NCBI RefSeq assembly: GCF_027563345.1
Contig: NZ_JAMKBK010000003.1
Reading direction: 5' to 3' (one strand)
Source of the DNA: Psychrobacillus psychrodurans
Lineage (GTDB): Bacteria; Bacillota; Bacilli; Bacillales_A; Planococcaceae
Length of the DNA: 64,000 nucleotides
In this document: one piece after another, positions 1 to 7,612 of the stretch
How the letters are laid out: each line of letters starts with the position of its first letter
How positions within the stretch are numbered: position 1 is the first letter of the stretch
Notes under the pieces: generated by a model
Database searches by the model: none
What the model was told of the DNA's origin: nothing
What the model saw: the letters and a program-made list of their open reading frames with translations, nothing else
Position numbers and translations under genes: made by a program

Positions 1-769
1 TATCTTTCTTATCTTCTTCACCGAGTTCAGCGTTTTTTACCCCTCTATGATAATGAAAATCCTTTGGTGGTAAACTGGTGTAAGAAATAATTGCGTAATA
101 TTGCAGTAAGCTATCCTCTTTCACATATTCGTTTAAAAGAAAATACAGCTGAAAAACTAAATCAATAGACTGCTGAGTTGTTTTAGATTCATATACTTTT
201 TGAATAATATTATTTGCTATCTTAAACGAATCTGGTCCTTGTACATACATCGTGCCCTCATATAGGGAAATATATAAATAACTGATAAAAGCATCTGCTA
301 AGAAACCTTTCTGTATATTTACACGTAGCTGCTGTTTATGAAAATCCAAATATGTTTTTATGCGAGTTTTAAATGTTTTTTGCGTACCAACTCTTTTTTC
401 CTGAACCACTTCAACCAGTCGAAATTCTTCTATACAAAATAATAACTGATCCATGAATTTTGATAGTTCAGTTGGTTTTTCTTCTAGAAAATCCTGCCAT
501 ATTAGCACATCAAAATACTTCCAAAATCCTTCTGACATCAGAAAAATATCGGACAATCTACCTTCATGCATCACTTGTTCATCCCGATGTCTCCAAAACA
601 CACTTATAGAAATAGTTTGATCCACAGGTTGAAATTCGATTAGTTTTCGTTCATTTATTGCTAATAACGTATTTTTTGTTAAAGCTTTTGCAACATTTTC
701 ATAATGCATTAGCTGCCTTGCATCAATAGTTTCATTATTGAACTGTATAAACCTGTCAACTGAATCCAT
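1..769 (-). CDS. VWA-domain companion of MoxR ATPase (YojO-like), partial
   Basis: This reading frame starts at an ATG at 767-769 and stays open to the left window edge, giving 256 N-terminal residues (MDSVDRFIQF...). The visible part is a mostly helical domain with no recognisable catalytic motif. It lies 9 bp downstream of a MoxR/NorQ-type AAA ATPase on the same strand. In B. subtilis the yojN (ATPase) and yojO (C-terminal von Willebrand A domain) genes form the same pair, and such pairs act as chaperones in metal-centre or complex assembly. The VWA domain with its MIDAS motif would lie outside the window, so the assignment rests on context and N-terminal character. Confidence 0.6.
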   Translation of the reverse strand, partial: MDSVDRFIQFNNETIDARQLMHYENVAKALTKNTLLAINERKLIEFQPVDQTISISVFWRHRDEQVMHEGRLSDIFLMSEGFWKYFDVLIWQDFLEEKPTELSKFMDQLLFCIEEFRLVEVVQEKRVGTQKTFKTRIKTYLDFHKQQLRVNIQKGFLADAFISYLYISLYEGTMYVQGPDSFKIANNIIQKVYESKTTQQSIDLVFQLYFLLNEYVKEDSLLQYYAIISYTSLPPKDFHYHRGVKNAELGEEDKKD

Positions 770-778
770 TTATTTCCC

Positions 779-1642
779 TCACTTTATCCAAGAAGAAGCC
801 AATGCTAACACAAGTTGTTTTTCTTGGTCATCCTCTAGCTTTTCAGCGATAGCATAAGTTATAGCCCTTATTGGATCCATATATAACGCCAATTCTGTTG
901 CATATAGCAAACTTCTAATAGATGCCGCTTCCTCTGAAAGCAAGCCTTGTTTTACTTGTTCCATCAAATCATCTGCTAGGTTTAACATAAGAGTATGTAA
1001 TGTCTTCGGTGCTGTTGGGAACATCTCCTGCCAGAGTTTTTCAAGATGCTCACCGGAAATATAAGGAACGGAAAAGGTTACGAAACGATTTTTTAGTGCT
1101 TCATTCATGGGTGTTGTGCCGATATAACCTTCATTGATCGCAGAAATCACCGAAAAATCAGGATGTGCCTTTATAACTTCTCCAGTAAAAGGGTTTGTTA
1201 GCATGCGTCTATAATCGAGCACACTATGCAATATAGGAAGAGTCTCTGATTTAGCCATATTGATCTCATCGATATATAAAATATGTCCTTTTTTCATCGC
1301 TTCAACTACAGGACCATCAACAAAATCAATTTCACTCACACCATCATTAGTTACGATTGTTTTAAATCCTAGTAAAGCCTCCGCATCTAAATCCACCGAA
1401 CAGTTTATACTTTGGATCGGCTGAGTAAAGAAGGCTGAAACTGTTTCAGCAAGCTTTGTTTTACCTGCACCGGTTGGACCTTTTAGCAAAACTGGCTTTT
1501 TTAAAGAAACAGCGATAAGCACGTCCTCTAGTAAATGTTCTTCTGGCGAAAGATATCCACCAGCTCCAATAAGTGCTCTGTCTTGTTCAATATGTACTCT
1601 ATTTAATCTCTTCTGTTGTTCTACCTTTACGATGTCTACCAT
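779..1642 (-). CDS. MoxR/NorQ-family AAA+ ATPase (YojN-like)
   Basis: A 287-residue AAA+ ATPase. The Walker A motif GPTGAGKT lies near residues 55-62, Walker B (ILYIDEIN) near 121-128, and sensor/arginine-finger features (NRFVTF) follow, as in MoxR, NorQ and CbbQ proteins. These ATPases remodel partner proteins, often together with a VWA-domain protein, and that partner appears to be the next gene downstream (9 bp gap, same strand). B. subtilis YojN is the closest homologue I recall. The client protein cannot be read from the sequence. An upstream hairpin at 1665-1697 separates the pair from the preceding small gene. Confidence 0.85.
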   Translation of the reverse strand: MVDIVKVEQQKRLNRVHIEQDRALIGAGGYLSPEEHLLEDVLIAVSLKKPVLLKGPTGAGKTKLAETVSAFFTQPIQSINCSVDLDAEALLGFKTIVTNDGVSEIDFVDGPVVEAMKKGHILYIDEINMAKSETLPILHSVLDYRRMLTNPFTGEVIKAHPDFSVISAINEGYIGTTPMNEALKNRFVTFSVPYISGEHLEKLWQEMFPTAPKTLHTLMLNLADDLMEQVKQGLLSEEAASIRSLLYATELALYMDPIRAITYAIAEKLEDDQEKQLVLALASSWIK

Positions 1643-1664
1643 ATTCTACTCTTGTCTCCTTATG

Positions 1665-1697
1665 AAAAAAAACCGATGAGTTGACATCGGTTTTTTT
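1665..1697 (-). terminator. Rho-independent terminator
   Basis: The stem CCGATG (1673-1678) pairs with CATCGG (1685-1690) and is flanked by A and T tracts on both sides. It ends the small gene at 1696-1893 and separates it from the MoxR operon. The symmetrical flanks mean it could work on either strand. Confidence 0.8.
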
Positions 1698-1893
1698 ATT
1701 GAAAATATTCTTTGTAGTAGCCGCCAACTTTTCCTGAGTTGTCAATAACAAATATAAATTCAACTGTTTCATTTTTAACTTCATATGTTTTTCCAACGGA
1801 AAGTACATTACTCACAAGAAATTTTTTAGCATCTGTATGAGAACACGTCACTGTTTTGATAGTTGGCTTTATAGCCCAATTAGTATGTATCAT
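1696..1893 (-). CDS. small conserved Bacillales protein (DUF6501-like)
   Basis: A 65-residue protein with a good ribosome binding site (AAGGAAGTGG) before its ATG. The sequence has features I associate with the DUF6501 family of small Bacillales proteins: HTDAKKF, GKTYEVKNET and a C-terminal FIFVIDNSGKVGGYY. It is probably a compact beta-rich domain. No function is known to me. It is monocistronic, with its own terminator immediately after the stop codon. Confidence 0.75.
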   Translation of the reverse strand: MIHTNWAIKPTIKTVTCSHTDAKKFLVSNVLSVGKTYEVKNETVEFIFVIDNSGKVGGYYKEYFQ

Positions 1894-1971
1894 ATAACCA
1901 CTTCCTTTATAACTAGTATACGGTTCAGGAGAACTTTTTTCAATTAATCATTGAACGAAAAGAGGAGAAAA

Positions 1972-2193
1972 TTATATAGTTCCTCTTTCCGGTTTTATTA
2001 TGGGAACAATTGCTAGCACATTATCAATTCTAAATGTTCGTTTCGCATGCTGTTTAAAACAGTATGCATGGAATAAATCTCCTTGTACTTTTAATAACCT
2101 AATTTTACGCTTACTTATTTCACCAACTTTTGAGATATACATCATATCGACAATCCAACCGCGATTTAAATATTTAACCAAATCATTTCCCAC
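1972..2193 (-). CDS. stand-alone WYL-domain miniprotein
   Basis: A 73-residue protein starting at GTG, with a strong AAAGGAGGG ribosome binding site 7 bases upstream. Its strand pattern (VDMMYIS...GEISKRKIRLL...HAYCFKQHAKRTFRIDNVLAIVP) matches the WYL ligand-sensing domain, including the conserved basic patch. It lacks the helix-turn-helix and WCX parts found in full WYL regulators. WYL domains bind nucleic acid or nucleotide ligands and often occur in DNA-damage or defence regulators. A LexA-like operator at 2222-2235 lies just upstream, and ligD is the next gene upstream on the same strand. Whether it is a free-standing sensor or a remnant is open. Confidence 0.6.
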   Translation of the reverse strand: MGNDLVKYLNRGWIVDMMYISKVGEISKRKIRLLKVQGDLFHAYCFKQHAKRTFRIDNVLAIVPIIKPERGTI

Positions 2194-2221
2194 AATTGTT
2201 CCCTCCTTTTTACAGTGTATG

Positions 2222-2235
2222 CGAACGTACGTTTT
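2222..2235 (-). promoter_or_regulatory. LexA (SOS) operator-like palindrome
   Basis: CGAACGTACGTTTT matches 13 of 14 positions of the Bacillus LexA consensus CGAAC-RNRY-GTTYC and contains the perfect palindrome AACGTACGTT. It sits about 30 bp before the WYL miniprotein start, where a repressor would block transcription. No strong -35/-10 pair is visible around it. Confidence 0.5.
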
Positions 2236-2240
2236 TTCAT

Positions 2241-4088
2241 CTACGATTTCTGCTTATTTTTTACAAGTTCTTTTAATTGGTTTAATACAATCGCAAATCT
2301 TTCATTTTCCGTTTCCACTCGGAAATTTTGAAAAGGATTTCCTTCATATTTTATACGATCTAACACATGTGGAATCAAAAATTCATCTGGTCTCAAGGAC
2401 TCTCTAACCTCCTCCCATTTCAATGGAGTCGCAATAAGTCCCAAATTATTCCCTCTTGGTGAAAATGGAGAAATGATAGTTTTTCCTTCTTTATGTTGAA
2501 CATAATCCAAATACAATTTATTCCCACGGTTCTTTTTCAACCTTTCAGTAGTGAACCATTTTGGTTCCTGCTCCACTAAAAACTCTGATATAAACTTAGT
2601 GAAAATACCAGTTTCTTCATATGAAAAACTATCCTCCTCTAGTGGAACATATATCTGAATTCCTTTTCCACCAGAGGTTTTCACATAGGATTTAAGCTGA
2701 AATTGATCAAATATAACTTTCATCTGTTGAGCAGCTTCCACTGCTAATGAGAACTCATGAACCGAGGGTGGATCCAAGTCAAATACAATCTCTGTAGGAT
2801 TAGTCGTATTTACAGTTTGAAAAGGAACATGAAATTCTAATGCAAGCTGGTTTCCTAACCAAAGTAAGGTATCTAAATCATTACATAAAATATATTTAAT
2901 ATCTTCTATTTGCTTTGTCATAACAAAATCCGGAACATAATCTGGACTATTTTTCTGATAGAAGCTTTCACCTGCTACACCATGCGGAAAACGAATTACA
3001 GTAAGAAGCCTATCCTTTAAAAAAGGTAAAATATATGGCGATATGCGTTGTAGATATAAAAGGTAATCATCTTTTAGTATTCCCGCATCTGGCCATATAG
3101 GTTTATCAGGATGTGTTATTTTAGTAGATGATGGTAAAGGATATAACTGCTTTTGCATTTGTTGCCAATTACAATCCTGTATAGGTTTATTCAGATTAAA
3201 CGAATGGAATCTTGGTTCTCTTACCTTTTTACCATCAAAATCAATACAGGCAATTTCTATGCAAATAGACGGTTCTAACTCCCAAATATTATTGGATAGT
3301 TTTGTTCCATTCGTTTGAAATAATTCTGTTAAGGTACTTAACTCCATTTCGGATAGTCCGTGACGAAACGTAGCGATTTCAACTAATGAGTCCTCTTGAT
3401 AAAGTGCACCATGAAAAAATCCATTATTTTTATCGTACTTAGTTAAAATGACACTAATAAATCTCCAGTTTTTAATTTTCAACCATTTTTTAGTGCGTTC
3501 CGCGCTATTCCATGTACTGCTTTTTTGTTTAGCGATTAAGCCTTCCCCATTATTTGAGACTATTGTATTCCACAATAATGTATTTTCCTCATAAACATCA
3601 ATCATCTGTAGCTTATTTATATCTTGATAATTTATAGATATAGGCAACTGAACTTTGTTAAACAGTCGACCCATCTGTTGCTTTCGCTTTATCAATGAAA
3701 GTTTAGTTAAATCCTTACCTTTATATTTGAGTAAATCAAACACAATATAATGACAAGCAAATATTTCTGCATTATTCTTAATGGTCTCGAAATTTTGCAT
3801 TCTTCCTCTAGTTTGCACCTTTGAAAAGTCACTTTGAAAGTTATTTATTAAACATACTATTTCCCCATCCATTGTTAGTGGTAAAAAAGATTTGATTTTA
3901 TTATAAATTTCATTACAGAATTTAATAATCTCTGGAAACATATCGTTTAGCAATTTTCCGTTTCTGCTTTTAAGTAAAGGCTCATTATCCCATTCCAAAA
4001 TGCATCGAAATCCATCATATTTCGCTTCGTACAGCCAATCATTTCCTACAGGAATTTCTGTCGAAGCTGTTAAAAGCATGGGCATCAT
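2241..4088 (-). CDS. ligD: bifunctional NHEJ ATP-dependent DNA ligase / polymerase LigD
   Basis: A 615-residue LigD of the B. subtilis YkoU layout. The ligase domain comes first, with the adenylated lysine in the motif EAKYDGFR (K23) and downstream elements such as MDGEIVC and EGLIAKQ. An archaeo-eukaryotic primase-type polymerase domain follows (IVFDLDPP metal-binding motif near residue 430, then SGGKGIQIYV). There is no separate phosphoesterase domain, as in B. subtilis and unlike mycobacterial LigD. With Ku it performs non-homologous end joining, known in Bacillus for germinating-spore DNA repair. It is divergent from ku, with about 113 bp between the two starts. Confidence 0.95.
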   Translation of the reverse strand: MMPMLLTASTEIPVGNDWLYEAKYDGFRCILEWDNEPLLKSRNGKLLNDMFPEIIKFCNEIYNKIKSFLPLTMDGEIVCLINNFQSDFSKVQTRGRMQNFETIKNNAEIFACHYIVFDLLKYKGKDLTKLSLIKRKQQMGRLFNKVQLPISINYQDINKLQMIDVYEENTLLWNTIVSNNGEGLIAKQKSSTWNSAERTKKWLKIKNWRFISVILTKYDKNNGFFHGALYQEDSLVEIATFRHGLSEMELSTLTELFQTNGTKLSNNIWELEPSICIEIACIDFDGKKVREPRFHSFNLNKPIQDCNWQQMQKQLYPLPSSTKITHPDKPIWPDAGILKDDYLLYLQRISPYILPFLKDRLLTVIRFPHGVAGESFYQKNSPDYVPDFVMTKQIEDIKYILCNDLDTLLWLGNQLALEFHVPFQTVNTTNPTEIVFDLDPPSVHEFSLAVEAAQQMKVIFDQFQLKSYVKTSGGKGIQIYVPLEEDSFSYEETGIFTKFISEFLVEQEPKWFTTERLKKNRGNKLYLDYVQHKEGKTIISPFSPRGNNLGLIATPLKWEEVRESLRPDEFLIPHVLDRIKYEGNPFQNFRVETENERFAIVLNQLKELVKNKQKS

Positions 4089-4143
4089 TTATATTCCTAC
4101 CTCCACAGTTTTTTCTTAGTTTTCATATTTAATCTACTTTTGA

Positions 4144-4173
4144 TACATAAAAGACGTAAAAGATTGCATAGTA
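4144..4173 (+). promoter_or_regulatory. sigma-G-like promoter for ku
   Basis: TACATA (4144-4149), a 17-base spacer and CATAGTA (4167-4173) resemble forespore sigma-G promoters (TGMATA / CATACTA). The position, about 29 bases before the ku start, fits. In B. subtilis ykoV is under sigma-G control, so this is consistent with known regulation. The assignment here is by motif reading only. Confidence 0.5.
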
Positions 4174-4201
4174 AGAAGAAAATGAAAAAGTGGTGAGCAT
4201 A

Positions 4202-5029
4202 ATGCATACAGTTTGGAAAGGAAGTATCAGCTTTGGTTTAGTTAATATCCCAATTAAGCTACATGCAGCAACAGAAAATAAGGATATTAAATTACGTCAA
4301 CTCCACAAGGATTGCCATACCCCAATTAGCTATGAAAAGGTTTGTGAAGGCTGCAAACAAGAAGTGAAGAATGAGGATATCGTCAAGGCATATGAATACT
4401 CTAAAAACAAATTTGTAATTTTAGATGCAGAGGAATTGGAAAAACTGAAAAAAGAAAATGAGGATAAGGCTGTAGAAATAATTGACTTCGTAAAATTAGA
4501 AGAAATAGACCCTATTTACTTTGAACGAAGTTATTTTATGGCTCCTGATAGTGGTGGTGGAAAAGCATATTCACTTTTAAGAGAAGCACTCCATGAATCG
4601 GGTAAAATTGGTGTAGCTAAAATTATGATTCGTTCGAAAGAGCAACTAGCAATCGTACGAGTATACAAGGAAACTTTAATCATGGAAACAATACATTTTC
4701 CCGATGAAGTCCGTAATACTGCAGATGTACCTAATATTCCCTCTGAACAAACTGTAGTAAAAAAAGAACTGGATACAGCACTAATGCTTGTAGAACAATT
4801 GACCACAGTGTTTGAACCGGAAAAATACACAGATGAATACAGAACTGCTTTGATGGAGCTAATAGAAGAGAAAAAGGCTGGAAATAATGTAGTAATGACA
4901 AGCGAAAAACAAACAGAATTACCTTCAAATGTGACAGATCTTATGTCTGCACTACAAGCTTCTCTTGACAATACAAAAAAGAAAAAACCTACAACAAGAA
5001 AAAGAGCTCCGAAAGCTAAAACCTCTTGA
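4202..5029 (+). CDS. ku: NHEJ end-binding protein Ku
   Basis: A 275-residue bacterial Ku (YkoV). The conserved N terminus MHTVWKGSISFGLVNIPI is diagnostic, and the CHTPISYEKVCEGC segment and the beta-barrel core follow. The C terminus is a lysine/arginine-rich tail (KKKKPTTRKRAPKAK), typical of bacterial Ku and involved in DNA contact. GTG codons at 4190 and 4193 lie in frame, but ATG 4202 is preferred: GGTGAG at 4192-4197 is a suitable ribosome binding site and the homologous protein begins there. Ku loads onto double-strand ends and recruits LigD, encoded divergently. A hairpin terminator follows at 5083. Confidence 0.95.
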   Translation: MHTVWKGSISFGLVNIPIKLHAATENKDIKLRQLHKDCHTPISYEKVCEGCKQEVKNEDIVKAYEYSKNKFVILDAEELEKLKKENEDKAVEIIDFVKLEEIDPIYFERSYFMAPDSGGGKAYSLLREALHESGKIGVAKIMIRSKEQLAIVRVYKETLIMETIHFPDEVRNTADVPNIPSEQTVVKKELDTALMLVEQLTTVFEPEKYTDEYRTALMELIEEKKAGNNVVMTSEKQTELPSNVTDLMSALQASLDNTKKKKPTTRKRAPKAKTS

Positions 5030-5082
5030 TGAATCTGAGGACCTTTGTACAGAATTTTTTTATATATTTTTAAATAGAATTC

Positions 5083-5122
5083 AAAAACGCAAAAATGCTT
5101 AAATTAGCATTCTTGCGTTTTC
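5083..5122 (+). terminator. terminator of ku
   Basis: AAAACGCAAAAATGCT pairs with AGCATTCTTGCGTTTT around the loop TAAATT, with one mismatch. The 3' arm AGCATTCTTGCGTTT recurs exactly in the terminator at 42848-42897. Confidence 0.75.
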
Positions 5123-5290
5123 AACTTTCTATGTTGTAAGTTAAGAATCGACAGCTAAATAGTTGTACTTTTTGATTAATCACAAATGGGCATCATAATA
5201 AGAGTCGCTTCATGTAAACAAACTCTTGCAATAATATGTTAGAATTTTTCTATAGCTTTAGTGCAATCAGATCATCAGACCTTGTTTCTT

Positions 5291-5482
5291 TTATACTAAG
5301 AATTCAATTACATGTTCTAGATTTGTAGTATAGAGAAGTGTATTGGTAAAACCATACATCGTATTATGTTCAACTACAAGATATTCATCAAGATGAATAG
5401 TACCGAATAATTTTTTCCATTTGAGTTTCTTTTCCATCTTTTTTGTCTCTTCATTGACTCTATCCTTTTTGATTGTGTACAA
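5291..5482 (-). CDS. hypothetical 63-residue protein
   Basis: An open frame of 63 codons starting at TTG, with a lysine-rich N-terminal half (KKMEKKLKWKK) and a hydrophobic, aromatic C-terminal half. I do not recognise the family. No convincing ribosome binding site precedes the start and the surroundings are non-coding, so it may be a gene remnant or a chance frame. Confidence 0.25.
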   Translation of the reverse strand: MYTIKKDRVNEETKKMEKKLKWKKLFGTIHLDEYLVVEHNTMYGFTNTLLYTTNLEHVIEFLV

Positions 5483-5884
5483 CTCGTATCGTTATTGAAC
5501 TAAACCGGCTCGTTTGAATAGGGGAATACTTTATTAATTTCATACTAATATTAACATAATTATCCAGCACAAGATTATTAAGGGAAACCCATTCCTACAT
5601 TCATTAACAATTTAAATACAACTGTATGCAACGTTTAGAAATACTCTTTAAGTATCTAAAATAAAAGGGAATTTCCCTGATTAAAATGACGATATGAAGA
5701 TATCCGTGATAGTTACTCTTGTCGTTAAAGATACATAAGTCCTAAGTTAATTTCTTTTTTAGTAATAGGTAATATTAGAGATAATGGTTGGCTACATAAT
5801 AATCCTTCAATTGATATTCTCAACTTTTCTTCATAAAATAAATCAGGGTTGTTTTGGGGACATATATGCTATTGTTAAATTTAA
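5483..5884. other. non-coding stretch before the guanidine exporter
   Basis: AT-rich sequence with no supported gene, no strong terminator and no recognisable repeat. It may hold decayed coding sequence. Confidence 0.5.
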
Positions 5885-5912
5885 TTGACTTAATTTTAAA
5901 AGTGTGTATAAT
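5885..5912 (+). promoter_or_regulatory. sigma-A promoter of riboswitch-ykkCD unit
   Basis: TTGACT (5885-5890), a 16-base spacer and TATAAT (5907-5912) lie just upstream of the guanidine-I aptamer. This is a near-consensus vegetative promoter. Confidence 0.75.
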
Positions 5913-5935
5913 ACAAGGTAATTGCATAGGTAAAA

Positions 5936-6063
5936 TGTTTTCTAGGGTTCCGCTACAGTCAATGTTGGTCTGGTCCGAGAGAAAACTCACGGCTATGCTG
6001 TGTCACGGAAGGATAAAAGCCTGGGAGAAACTGTTTTTACAGTTATCTCTTAGGCTTTTTTTC
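5936..6063 (+). promoter_or_regulatory. guanidine-I (ykkC) riboswitch with terminator
   Basis: The hallmark ykkC-leader blocks appear in order: CTAGGGTTCCG, GGTCTGGTCCGAGAG, AAAACTCACGG, then CACGGAAGGATAAAAGCC and TGGGAGA. The last block forms the 5' side of an intrinsic terminator (6016-6063) in which AAAGCCTGGGAGAAACTG pairs with CAGTTATCTCTTAGGCTT before a T tract. This is an ON switch: guanidinium binding holds the aptamer 3' strand away from the terminator, so transcription reads into the exporter genes. The class was established in B. subtilis, where it also precedes ykkC-ykkD. Confidence 0.95.
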
Positions 6064-6099
6064 TTTTTTGAGAAACTATAAAATTGGAGGTGTATTTTA

Positions 6100-6441
6100 A
6101 TGAATACTGAATGGACTAAAGTATATATTGCTGCTTTATTTGAAGTATTATGGGTGATTGGTCTAAAACATTCTGATGACTTTTGGACTTGGACTGGAAC
6201 AATTATTGCTATATTCATCAGTTTTTATGTAATGATCATGGCAGGACGAAAACTTCCTGTGGGTACTGTATATGCTGTTTTTGTTGGATTAGGAACTGCG
6301 GGGACTGTTTTTTCTGAAATTTTATTCCTTGGTGAACCTTTTAGAATGGAGAAGATATTTTTAATTCTACTTTTATTGGTAGGAGTAATTGGTTTGAAAT
6401 TAGTTACAAAGGACAAAGTTCAGAAAGGGGATGAAACTTAA
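6100..6441 (+). CDS. ykkC: SMR-family guanidinium exporter subunit YkkC
   Basis: A 113-residue small multidrug resistance protein with four predicted membrane helices. The essential membrane glutamate is at E15 (AALFEVLWVIGLK), and a GTVYAVFVGLG segment forms helix 3. Its position behind a guanidine-I riboswitch and its pairing with a second SMR gene match ykkC-ykkD, a heteromeric exporter that removes guanidinium in exchange for protons. The start has a clear AATTGGAGGTG ribosome binding site. The stop codon TAA shares its last base with the ATG of the next gene, so the two are translationally coupled. Confidence 0.9.
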   Translation: MNTEWTKVYIAALFEVLWVIGLKHSDDFWTWTGTIIAIFISFYVMIMAGRKLPVGTVYAVFVGLGTAGTVFSEILFLGEPFRMEKIFLILLLLVGVIGLKLVTKDKVQKGDET

Positions 6442-6755
6442 TGGCATGGATTTCTTTAATTTTAGCGGGAGTGTTTGAAATGTTTGGTGTAATAATGATA
6501 AATAGATTGCATCAGGATCCTAAATGGCAATCAATAATTTTATTAATTTTGGGGTTTGGAGCTAGTTTTATTTTTCTTGCTTATTCAATGAAAACACTAC
6601 CAATGGGAACAGCCTATGCAATTTGGACAGGAATTGGTGCGTCTGGTGGAGCAATTCTAGGTATGGTTTTATATGATGAATCAAAAGACTGGAGAAGACT
6701 TGTTTTTATAGGTATGGTTTTAAGTGCAGCAATAGGTCTAAAACTTGTATCATAG
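6441..6755 (+). CDS. ykkD: SMR-family guanidinium exporter subunit YkkD
   Basis: A 104-residue SMR protein, with the conserved glutamate E13 in LAGVFEMFGV and the helix-3 motif GTAYAIWTGIGASGG. It is the probable partner of the preceding subunit: the two start and stop codons overlap by one base and the lengths (113 and 104) match B. subtilis YkkC (112) and YkkD (105). SMR heterodimers place the two subunits antiparallel in the membrane. A weak AT-rich hairpin follows the gene and probably ends the operon. Confidence 0.9.
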   Translation: MAWISLILAGVFEMFGVIMINRLHQDPKWQSIILLILGFGASFIFLAYSMKTLPMGTAYAIWTGIGASGGAILGMVLYDESKDWRRLVFIGMVLSAAIGLKLVS

Positions 6756-6766
6756 GATATTTTATG

Positions 6767-6813
6767 ATGAAGATAATTTATTTTTATTTTATTACAAATT
6801 ATCTTCATTATTA
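6767..6813 (+). terminator. terminator of ykkCD operon
   Basis: TGAAGATAATTT (6768-6779) pairs with AAATTATCTTCA (6796-6807), followed by TTATTATT. The stem is AT-rich, so it may be weak. Confidence 0.55.
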
Positions 6814-6925
6814 TTCTATGAATCGTGAAGCTAGTATAAAAGGTACTTAATTAAAAACTCATAGTTAATAGCAATATTACAGTAAAGAATAAAAGACAGA
6901 TGTTTTGACAGCTTAGAGAATGGAA

Positions 6926-7372
6926 TCAAGAGAAGATTGGTAAGTAAATCTGTACCTCTTCCTCTCCCTCTTCGATCGGATGATATGTCTCTACAATGTA
7001 ACTTTCAAAGTTTTGTGTATGACCTTGCTCTTCTACCCACCTCAGTAACTGAGAATGTAGATTACCGATATTTGATATTTTCCCTCTAGTTGAGACATAA
7101 TCGTGAGCAATTTCAATAAAATCCATTCCAATAGGAACTTCTTTTAAAGAATCTTTCACTTTCAATCCCACATAATATTCGCCCTCATGGTGATCACTAC
7201 CTCTTTTTGGTTCAAATAGAGCAATTTCAATTCCTAGATGATTTTGTATTTCGTCAGACCGACTTATTAATTGCTTTGCAAGTTTTGGGACTTCTATACT
7301 CAAGTTCTCAAATGCCCCTCTGCCTTTAATGCCTACCACTTTAAATTCAACCTTAACACTTTTAAACTCCAT
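6926..7372 (-). CDS. GyrI-like / AraC effector-binding-domain protein
   Basis: A 148-residue cytoplasmic protein that looks like one stand-alone GyrI-like small-molecule-binding domain. It has the two pseudo-repeats (VEFKVVGIKGRG... and GEYYVGLKV...IEIAHDYVSTRGK) and the acidic C-terminal IVETYHPIEEGEEEVQIYLPI typical of the family. No DNA-binding domain is attached. The frame is open further upstream, but ATG 7372 has an excellent TTTGGAGGGG ribosome binding site, so I start it there. The ligand cannot be inferred. It has no operon partners. Confidence 0.75.
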   Translation of the reverse strand: MEFKSVKVEFKVVGIKGRGAFENLSIEVPKLAKQLISRSDEIQNHLGIEIALFEPKRGSDHHEGEYYVGLKVKDSLKEVPIGMDFIEIAHDYVSTRGKISNIGNLHSQLLRWVEEQGHTQNFESYIVETYHPIEEGEEEVQIYLPIFS

Positions 7373-7564
7373 CGTAACCCCTCCAAATAACCTAATATAT
7401 TTGTGCCATACTAAATAGATATCTCTTATTATTCTACTCAAATATATAGAAACCCTTCTTTTGGATTTCTTATTTAACTAGTAATTTTGGAACTTTTTAA
7501 AGTATTGGAAATATAGGTGGTAGATTAAAACTAGAACTGATTTTTGTATTAATCCAAGAACAAA

Positions 7565-7612
7565 TATCTCTATAGAAAAAGACTCCCATTTGGGAGTCTT
7601 TTTCTATAGATA
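7565..7612 (-). terminator. terminator of odhAB operon
   Basis: A long, nearly perfect inverted repeat in which ATCTCTATAGAAAAAGACTC pairs with GAGTCTTTTTCTATAGATAT, and CCCA with TGGG, directly after the odhB stop codon. The symmetrical A/T tracts make it bidirectional. Confidence 0.85.

Noticed and set aside
2000..2407. A 135-residue plus-strand frame
   Set aside because: It is antisense to the WYL miniprotein and the ligD 3' end and has no start signals.
2241..5029. A horizontally acquired NHEJ island
   Set aside because: Base composition and codon style match the neighbours, and ligD/ku are core genes in spore formers; nothing marks transfer.
5854..6081. A 75-residue protein upstream of the SMR genes
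   Set aside because: It lies over the guanidine-I riboswitch and its terminator; the RNA features account for the sequence.
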